Position numbers and translations under genes: made by a program. 13,023 nt of DNA from CAMDMI01 sp044359055 (GTDB taxonomy: Bacteria; Bacteroidota; Bacteroidia; Cytophagales; Flexibacteraceae), in NCBI GenBank assembly GCA_044359055.1, contig JBIKMV010000067.1, positions 1 through 13,023 of the forward strand. Direction: 5' to 3'. The notes under the pieces were generated by a model, which was given only the letters and a program-made list of their open reading frames with translations, was not told the DNA's origin and did not search any database. Below, piece by piece: positions 7,683 to 13,023 of the stretch; the first letter of the stretch is position 1, and every line of letters starts with the position of its first letter.

Positions 7683-9905
7683 ATGCTCCGGTATTTCCTT
7701 TTTGCCGCTGTCTTTTTTCAGGTTGCTTTTTTTTCAAAAGCGCAGACTGCGGTTTTTTCAGGTCAGTTTAAAAATCTGGTCACAGAAGAACCCCTGCCTT
7801 TTGTACAAATTCAGGCCATTTCACCAGGTATGGGATTTGCCGCTAATGAAAAGGGATATTTCTCTTTTCAGGCCGGGCCAAAGCCCCTTTGGATCAAGGT
7901 TTTTAGCCTCGGTTTCTTTTCCGATTCGGTTCTCCTGAAGCCGGGGGTTTTTCAGACGGTATTTTTAAAGCCACTCGATAAGCAACTCGGAGAGGTGGTT
8001 GTAAGCGGCCACCTGAATGAGCGGCTGAAATCTGAATCTGTAATGCCCATTGAGACCTATACCCCGGTTTTATTTAAAAAAACCTGGGCGCCCAACCTGA
8101 CCGAAGCCCTTCAGCTTGTAAATGGGGTTCAGACGCAAATCAGCTGCAATGTGTGTGCTGCACCTGAAATCCGAATCCACGGACTTGACGGCCCTTATAC
8201 CATGGTATTGATAGATGGAATGCCGATAATGTCATCTCTTTCAGCAGTTTATGGATTGGCCGGAATTCCATCGGCCTTGCTCAAGCGGGTAGAAATCACC
8301 AAAGGCCCGGCTTCAGCTCTGTATGGCTCCGAAGCCATGGCCGGCACCATTAACATCATCACCCGGGATCCCCAGAGTTCACCCCGATTTTCGGCCGATG
8401 TATCGGCAACATCAATAGGGGAGACCAATGCCGATTTTTCGGCCAAATGGAAAAAAGGAAGGGCTTCTTCCTTGCTGGGCATCAATATGTTCCACTACGG
8501 ATTGCCTAAAGACATGAACCATGATGGATTTGCCGATATAGCCCTGCAGTCACGGGTTTCGGTTTTCAGCAAATGGAATTTTGAACGGCAGGGACAGGGT
8601 CGTTCCTCGCTGGCGGTTCGACTTTTCGGAGAAAACCGCATGGGCGGGCAGATAAATTACGGGCCGCGCTGGGTTTCGGGCGACTCGGTTTATGGTGAAA
8701 GTATCAAAACCCGGAGGGTTGAAATTCTGGGTACCCAGTCCCTGGATAAAAAAGGAAAATGGCGGCTGGACTATGCCTTAAATACCCACAGACAGGATTC
8801 CTGGTATGGAACAAACCGCTTCGAATCAAGGCAGAACATTGCCTTCGGGCAATTGATTTTCACCGAAAAACGGCAAAATCTGAGTCTGGTAGGAGGATTG
8901 CCCCTGCGCCTGCTACACTACGACGACAACACGCCTATTACCGGAAGCAGCGCTGTACAGCATCTGATTCCCGGCATTTTTGCTCAGGCAGATTATCAGC
9001 TTTCTCCTGAATTGCTGCTGCTGGGCGGCATTCGCTTCGACCGGCATCCGGCACATGGCCTTATTTTTACCCCACGGACCGGCCTGCGCTGGAAATGCAC
9101 AGAATCCGGAACGCTCCGCATTTCGGGAGGGTCCGGTTTCAGGGAAGTGAATCTTTTTGCAGAAGACCATGCTGCCCTGAGCGGGTCAAGGCAGGTGATT
9201 ATTCTGGAAAATTTAATGCCCGAAAAAAGCTGGAATGTCAATGCCGGTTATGAAGTGTTTATCAATGGAGATAAAGGATTCAGTACGCTGGAAATCAATG
9301 CCTTTTACACACGGTTTTCGAACCGGATAAATGCAGATTTTCTCACAGATCCCGACAAGGTAATTTATGACAATCTCCGGGGCTATGCCGTTTCGCAAGG
9401 TATGTATGTGAATTACTCGCTGCAGCTTGAAAACGGATTCAGAGCTATGGCAGGCCTTACCTGGATGGATGTCTATCAGATGGAAAGGAGAAACACATCA
9501 TCCGGCGGATTGGAGCGAAACACCCAACTTCTTGCTCCGGCTTTGTCAGGGACTTTTTCACTTTCCTGTCTTTGGAAAAAATGGAACTTTGACCTGACCG
9601 GAAGGATAAGCGGCCCCATGAAAATGCCCGTACTCCAAAACGATTTCAGACCCGAATATTCTCCGGTTGTTCCATTGATTCATTTTCAGGTGCGGAAATC
9701 AATAAAAGAAAGTTGGGAATGCTATGCCGGTATCCGTAACCTGCTCAATCGGGTTTCAGAAAATCCCATAATGCGGCCATTTGATCCCTTTGATAAGAAG
9801 ATTGACCAAAACAATCCTCAGGGCTACACTTTTGATACCGGCTACCATTACGCCCCCATGCAGGGCAGCACCTTTTTCCTGGGGGTCAGATACCATCTGG
9901 ATTAA
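7683..9905 (+). CDS. TonB-dependent outer-membrane receptor with CxxC plug motif
   Basis: A 740-residue outer-membrane transporter. The ATG at 7683 is chosen because it begins a good signal peptide (1-20, cleavage after SKA before Q21); an in-frame TTG at 7644 would add 13 unlikely residues. A carboxypeptidase-regulatory-like domain (about 22-100) is followed by a TonB-box-like EVVVSG (104-109) and a plug (about 120-230) with NGVQTQISCNVC (147-158), RIHGLDGPYTMVLIDGMP (164-181) and RVEITKGPASALYGSEA (202-218). The barrel ends at GVRYHLD. The plug is of the FepA/BtuB-like class. The pair Cys155/Cys158 recurs, as I remember it, in a Bacteroidota subfamily and could bind a metal or form a disulfide. 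The ligand is not determinable. It lies 112 bases after the transferase-like gene, a gap without a clear TAnnTTTG box or terminator, so co-transcription is possible. Its stop overlaps the mazG stop on the other strand. Confidence 0.93.
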   Translation: MLRYFLFAAVFFQVAFFSKAQTAVFSGQFKNLVTEEPLPFVQIQAISPGMGFAANEKGYFSFQAGPKPLWIKVFSLGFFSDSVLLKPGVFQTVFLKPLDKQLGEVVVSGHLNERLKSESVMPIETYTPVLFKKTWAPNLTEALQLVNGVQTQISCNVCAAPEIRIHGLDGPYTMVLIDGMPIMSSLSAVYGLAGIPSALLKRVEITKGPASALYGSEAMAGTINIITRDPQSSPRFSADVSATSIGETNADFSAKWKKGRASSLLGINMFHYGLPKDMNHDGFADIALQSRVSVFSKWNFERQGQGRSSLAVRLFGENRMGGQINYGPRWVSGDSVYGESIKTRRVEILGTQSLDKKGKWRLDYALNTHRQDSWYGTNRFESRQNIAFGQLIFTEKRQNLSLVGGLPLRLLHYDDNTPITGSSAVQHLIPGIFAQADYQLSPELLLLGGIRFDRHPAHGLIFTPRTGLRWKCTESGTLRISGGSGFREVNLFAEDHAALSGSRQVIILENLMPEKSWNVNAGYEVFINGDKGFSTLEINAFYTRFSNRINADFLTDPDKVIYDNLRGYAVSQGMYVNYSLQLENGFRAMAGLTWMDVYQMERRNTSSGGLERNTQLLAPALSGTFSLSCLWKKWNFDLTGRISGPMKMPVLQNDFRPEYSPVVPLIHFQVRKSIKESWECYAGIRNLLNRVSENPIMRPFDPFDKKIDQNNPQGYTFDTGYHYAPMQGSTFFLGVRYHLD

Positions 9906-10717
9906 TGCCCTCCCGATTCCATGCGCTTGGCTTCTTCCCAAAACACATCCATTTCCTGAAGGGTCATGTCATTCAGCTTTTTGCCGCCTTCTTCGGCTCT
10001 TTTCTCCAGATGATTAAACCTGGAAATAAATTTCAGATTGGTCTTTTCCAGCGCCTGATCGGGATTAAGGCCCAGAAACCGGGCATAATTGATCAGAGAA
10101 AAGAATACATCCCCCAACTCCTTCTCGGCTTTTTCTTTGTCAAATTCAGCATTCTCACATTCGGCCCTGAGTTCTGCCATTTCTTCTTCTACCTTTTCCC
10201 AAACCTGATGCGGCTCTTCCCAGTCGAAACCTGCTCCCCTTGCTTTTTCCTGAATCCGCATGGCCTTCACCATGGGAGGAAGTGAGGCAGGTACTCCGGC
10301 AAGGGTCTTTTTCTGGCCTTCAGACTTTTTCAAAGCTTCCCAGTTGCGCTTCACTTCCTGTTCATCGGCCACCTTCACATCTCCGTAAATATGCGGATGC
10401 CTGAACTTCAGTTTGGCAATCAGACTTTGAATCACATCGGCCACATCAAAGGCTTTTTGCTCGTCGGCAATGCGGGCATAAAAAACCAGGTGAAGAAAAA
10501 CATCGCCCAGCTCTTTTTTCAGTTCTTCCATATTGCCGGCCAGAATAGCATCCCCCAGTTCGTACACCTCTTCAATGGTCAGGTGGCGGAGCGATTCCAG
10601 GGTTTGCTTTTTATCCCAGGGGCAATTGAGGCGAAGCTCATCCATTACAGTGAGTAAATCACTGAAAGCCTGAAGTTTAATGGACCTTCTCGGGTCCGGC
10701 GGCGGTAGATTTTCCAT
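9902..10717 (-). CDS. mazG: Nucleoside triphosphate pyrophosphohydrolase MazG
   Basis: A 271-residue cytoplasmic enzyme that hydrolyses (d)NTPs to NMP and pyrophosphate, usually seen as clearing damaged nucleotides. The full two-domain architecture is present: CPWDKKQT (32-39), then the first metal-binding set IEEVYE (48-53) with KELGD (68-72), and the second set VEEEMAEL (176-183) with KELGD (199-203). KFRHPHIYGD (104-113) between the domains is also typical. The length fits full-length MazG (about 260-275). The ATG at 10717-10715 is the natural start, and no strong ribosome-binding site precedes it. It converges on the receptor gene with a 4-base overlap and is divergent from the DCC-family gene. 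Confidence 0.97.
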   Translation of the reverse strand: MENLPPPDPRRSIKLQAFSDLLTVMDELRLNCPWDKKQTLESLRHLTIEEVYELGDAILAGNMEELKKELGDVFLHLVFYARIADEQKAFDVADVIQSLIAKLKFRHPHIYGDVKVADEQEVKRNWEALKKSEGQKKTLAGVPASLPPMVKAMRIQEKARGAGFDWEEPHQVWEKVEEEMAELRAECENAEFDKEKAEKELGDVFFSLINYARFLGLNPDQALEKTNLKFISRFNHLEKRAEEGGKKLNDMTLQEMDVFWEEAKRMESGGH

Positions 10718-10960
10718 GTTGATTTTACCGGTTCAAGGTAGGGTATTTTTATTCAGGGTAAAAAACCATTCCCCGCAAATCCCGGGTTTAAACAGGGCCC
10801 GGTGTTTGTCCGGGATAATATTTTTTTTATCCAACATGCTGAATTTCAAAAATATAAAAAGAAAATTCGGGCATGTATCCCGAATGGCAGGCCTATGGTG
10901 CGATATTTGCGCTCTGCAAGGCATCTGCTACTCCTCAGGAAGAATTGTCAATACCCTGAA
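10718..10960. other. Divergent intergenic region with nested inverted repeats
   Basis: A 243-base gap separates the mazG start from the DCC-family start. It contains CCCGG(7-base loop)CCGGG at 10798-10814, an overlapping GGATAA(8-base loop)TTATCC at 10813-10832, and the palindrome GTTTAAAC at 10786-10793. The first hairpin followed by ATAATATTTTTTTT looks terminator-like on the plus strand, although no plus-strand gene precedes it. A near-consensus -7 box, GATATTTG (10902-10909), could serve the DCC-family gene. No convincing gene is seen here. Confidence 0.4.
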
Positions 10961-11416
10961 ATGGAAATTCAACGAAAGGAACCCGACCACATCCTGTTTT
11001 TCGATGGGTTTTGCCTGCTTTGCGAAGGGGTTGTTTATTTTATCCTGAAAAGAGACAAAAAGGGCTTGCTTCATTTTTCGGCCTTGCATTCAAAGTATTT
11101 CAGCCGGATTTCAGGAAATCTTCCGGGAGGCGGCTCCGAAACCGATTCTGTTGTTTTGCTTTCCGGGGGTAGGATATATCAAAAAAGTCAGGCGGCATTC
11201 CTCGTAGCCGGCCTGCTGGGTTTTCCATGGAGTTTTCTGGGAATTTTCGGGATATTGCCCCGCTCATTCACAGACATGATGTATGATTTTATTGCCCGGA
11301 ACAGGTATCGCTGGTTTGGCAGGAAGAAAACCTGCTTTGTGCCCAAACCGGATTGGAAAGCCCGCTTTCTGGAAGATTTGCCTGATGACAATGAGAAAAC
11401 GGAGGGGAATAATTGA
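10961..11416 (+). CDS. DCC-family (DUF393) thiol-disulfide oxidoreductase-like protein
   Basis: A 151-residue protein starting at the ATG at 10961, which places the family's defining motif near the N-terminus as expected: FFDGFCLLC (13-21), with the CxxC pair Cys18/Cys21. Later landmarks are the hydrophobic LVAGLLGFPWSFLGIFGILP (81-100) and YDFIARNRYRWFGRK (108-122), also characteristic of DUF393. A third cysteine, Cys125, follows in KKTCFVP. The family is predicted to have a thioredoxin-like fold and redox role, but few members have been tested. The open frame extends upstream to 10802, but those residues do not look like family sequence. It is followed after 20 bases by murF, so the two probably share a transcript; a functional link to cell-wall synthesis is not implied. 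Confidence 0.88.
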   Translation: MEIQRKEPDHILFFDGFCLLCEGVVYFILKRDKKGLLHFSALHSKYFSRISGNLPGGGSETDSVVLLSGGRIYQKSQAAFLVAGLLGFPWSFLGIFGILPRSFTDMMYDFIARNRYRWFGRKKTCFVPKPDWKARFLEDLPDDNEKTEGNN

Positions 11417-11436
11417 ATAGGTTCCATATTTGGGCG

Positions 11437-12720
11437 ATGGAAATTGAAAAAATTTACTCCTGTTTTTTAAGGTCGGAGGGCCTCACCACCGATACCAGGA
11501 AAATTACAAAAGGGCAGATGTACCTTGCCCTGAAGGGGCCCAACTTCAATGGAAATGCTTTTGCTGCGCAGGCCCTGGAAGCAGGTGCCTCATTTGTGGT
11601 TTTAGATGAAAAGCCGGATTTTCAACATCCCGGAATATTGCTGGTAGCCAATGGTTTGGAAGCACTGCAGGAGCTGGCCCACCACCACAGGCAGGTTTGG
11701 GGGAAGCCGATTCTTGCTGTGTGTGGGTCCAATGGAAAAACCACCACCAAGGAATTGATTTTTGCTGCTTTATCCTCCGAAAAAAAGATTTTTTCCACCC
11801 CCGGAAATCTCAACAACCACATCGGGGTGCCGCTGTGTCTGCTGCAGCTGCAGGAACACCATGAAATGGCCATCATCGAAATGGGGGCCAATCATCCCGG
11901 GGAGATTGCCGAACTGTGCCGGATAGCCAACCCGGATACCGGCCTGATTACCAATGTCGGAAAGGACCATCTCGAGGGCTTTGGCACGATAGAGAATACG
12001 GCCATGGCCAATGCAGAACTGTTTGATTATCTGGAAGAAAAAGGAGGCCTGGCTTTTATCAATACACGAGACGAGTGGAATCTGAAACTGGAACACAAAA
12101 TGAGCCGCAGGTTTCGCTTTCCCCATTCAGACGATGATTTTGTCTGCAATCTCTCCTCTAATGGATTTTTTCTTTCCATTGAAGTTCCCGGTTTCAGTCC
12201 TGCCGAAACCCGGCTTACAGGCACTTATAACTTCCACAATGTGGCAGCAGCTTTGGCTATATCGCAGTACTATGGCATCGGCATGAAAAATGCTCTGCAT
12301 GCTGTATGTACATATTCGCCTTCAAACAACCGATCGCAATTGATTGAAAAAGAAAGCAATATCATCATTTCGGATGCTTACAATGCGAACCCGAGTTCTG
12401 TGCTCGCTGCCCTGGAAAACCTGCTTGCGCTGAAAGGAGACCACAAGTGGGCCCTGCTGGGAGATATGCTGGAACTGGGGCCGGATTCTGAAAACGAACA
12501 TGCTCTTCTGGGCCAATGGGCAAAGCGGCATCCTCAGATTCAATATGTTGTTGTAGGTCCCGAAATGCGGGCTTTTGCTTCTGCCTGCCCGGCGGCTCTC
12601 TATTTTCAGAACAAACCTGATTTTGAAAATTATCTCGAAAAAAACAGAATCAACAATGCCCTTATTCTGCTGAAAGGTTCCCGAAGCATGAAAATGGAAT
12701 CTGCCATCCCATTTCTTTAA
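11437..12720 (+). CDS. murF: UDP-N-acetylmuramoyl-tripeptide--D-alanyl-D-alanine ligase
   Basis: A 427-residue cytoplasmic Mur ligase that joins D-Ala-D-Ala to UDP-MurNAc-tripeptide using ATP, the last soluble step of peptidoglycan precursor synthesis. The N-terminal substrate domain has TTDTRKI (17-23). The central ATPase domain has the P-loop GSNGKTTTKE (97-106), NLNNHIGVPL (124-133), EMGANHPGEIA (148-158) and TNVGKDHLEGFG (172-183). The C-terminal domain has YNFHNVAAALAI (264-275), DAYNANPSS (313-321), LLGDMLELG (340-348) and LLKGSRSMKME (411-421). The ATG at 11437 is preferred because it gives the usual short N-terminus MEIEKIYSCFL; a TTG at 11413 overlapping the upstream stop as TTGA is the alternative. 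The gene is complete. It lies away from any visible division and cell wall (dcw) cluster genes, and only a glycosyltransferase follows. Confidence 0.96.
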   Translation: MEIEKIYSCFLRSEGLTTDTRKITKGQMYLALKGPNFNGNAFAAQALEAGASFVVLDEKPDFQHPGILLVANGLEALQELAHHHRQVWGKPILAVCGSNGKTTTKELIFAALSSEKKIFSTPGNLNNHIGVPLCLLQLQEHHEMAIIEMGANHPGEIAELCRIANPDTGLITNVGKDHLEGFGTIENTAMANAELFDYLEEKGGLAFINTRDEWNLKLEHKMSRRFRFPHSDDDFVCNLSSNGFFLSIEVPGFSPAETRLTGTYNFHNVAAALAISQYYGIGMKNALHAVCTYSPSNNRSQLIEKESNIIISDAYNANPSSVLAALENLLALKGDHKWALLGDMLELGPDSENEHALLGQWAKRHPQIQYVVVGPEMRAFASACPAALYFQNKPDFENYLEKNRINNALILLKGSRSMKMESAIPFL

Positions 12721-12781
12721 GTATAGGCGCAAATTATATTTTGGAAGCTTTGTCCGGAATCCGGCTTTCAGAACAAGTGTT

Positions 12782-12789
12782 TATTTTTG
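12782..12789 (+). promoter_or_regulatory. Possible -7 promoter box for the downstream glycosyltransferase
   Basis: TATTTTTG matches TAnnTTTG and would start transcription about 50 bases before the TTG at 12844. A near match, TATATTTTG with one extra T, lies at about 12736-12744. No good -33 box is seen, and the region is T-rich, so a chance match is quite possible. The same 123-base gap holds CCGGA-A-TCCGG at 12754-12764 but no strong terminator after murF. Confidence 0.3.
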
Positions 12790-12843
12790 CTTTTTTGTTT
12801 ACGCCCTCAAATCCTTTCTGACCCTTAAAAAAAACCTCAGATT

Positions 12844-13023
12844 TTGAAGCCCAAACAGAGCCTTCCTTTACTGATTGATGCCTTGTATGTTAACAATAGC
12901 GGTGGCCTGATGCTTCTGAAGTATCTGGCCGAAAAGGCAATGGAGCTTAAGCCCGGAGTTTTTTTTCTGATTGACAGCCGCTGTGCCGATGCTTTCAAAA
13001 GCATTCCTGATGCGCAAATACAA
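12844..13023 (+). CDS. Probable glycosyltransferase, 5' part
   Basis: An open frame of 60 codons runs off the end of the window. The in-frame stop at 12826-12828 leaves the TTG at 12844 as the only reasonable start, giving MKPKQSLPLLIDALYVNNSG. The stretch LLIDALYVNNSGGLMLL followed by a helix and VFFLIDSR resembles the first beta-alpha-beta unit of GT-B glycosyltransferases of the family 1/4 type in Bacteroidota surface-polysaccharide loci, where a glycine-rich loop follows the first strand. Only this unit is visible, so the donor, acceptor and even the family are uncertain. It follows murF on the same strand after 123 bases and may have its own promoter. Confidence 0.6.
   Translation, partial: MKPKQSLPLLIDALYVNNSGGLMLLKYLAEKAMELKPGVFFLIDSRCADAFKSIPDAQIQ

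Noticed and set aside
789..9905. Polysaccharide utilisation locus around the two TonB-dependent receptors and the GH3 enzyme
   Set aside because: There is no SusD gene next to either receptor, the receptors are not SusC-length proteins of about 1000 residues, and the GH3 module is NagZ-like rather than a typical polysaccharide-degrading GH3.
10680..11048. Plus-strand open frame crossing the mazG start and the DCC gene start
   Set aside because: It runs out of frame through the conserved DCC motif and has no family-like sequence or plausible start signal.

Overview
The window looks like chromosomal DNA from a Bacteroidota bacterium, of the free-living Cytophagales/Chitinophagales/Saprospiria type. 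The evidence is two outer-membrane TonB-dependent receptors that each begin with a carboxypeptidase-regulatory-like domain, a GH3/beta-lactamase fusion of a kind common in that phylum, a two-domain MazG, AT-rich start regions with almost no Shine-Dalgarno sequences, and TAnnTTTG-type promoter boxes. Order or genus cannot be read from the sequence. I see no phage genes, transposases, CRISPR array, tRNA or rRNA.

Layout. (1) Positions 1-3227, plus strand: the 3' part of an HTTM/vitamin-K-carboxylase-like membrane protein overlaps by 11 bases a FecA-like TonB-dependent receptor, so the two are probably one operon. (2) 3289-3540, minus strand: a small, very lysine-rich protein converges on the receptor across a shared hairpin. 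The 240 bases after it hold a palindrome, a minus-strand terminator-like hairpin, a plus-strand promoter box and a second palindrome. (3) 3781-7570, plus strand: a 1000-residue secreted GH3 + beta-lactamase-fold protein overlaps by 17 bases a protein of the arginyl-tRNA-protein transferase family that lacks the usual cysteine cluster. (4) 7683-9905, plus strand: a second TonB-dependent receptor with a CxxC in its plug. It converges on mazG so tightly that both stop codons lie in one TTAA. (5) 9902-10717, minus strand: mazG. (6) 10961-12720, plus strand: a DCC-family thiol oxidoreductase-like protein followed closely by murF. (7) 12844 to the end, plus strand: the start of a probable glycosyltransferase.

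How the genes fit together. Envelope biology dominates: two receptors for import of scarce ligands (probably metal or metal chelates), a periplasmic sugar hydrolase probably acting on peptidoglycan fragments, MurF for peptidoglycan precursor synthesis and a glycosyltransferase. MazG is housekeeping nucleotide-pool sanitation. There is no SusD gene, so this is not a polysaccharide utilisation locus. I found no convincing complete new system. The points most worth a second look are the cysteine-free transferase homologue coupled to the GH3 gene, the HTTM-receptor pair, and the structured region between 3560 and 3755.
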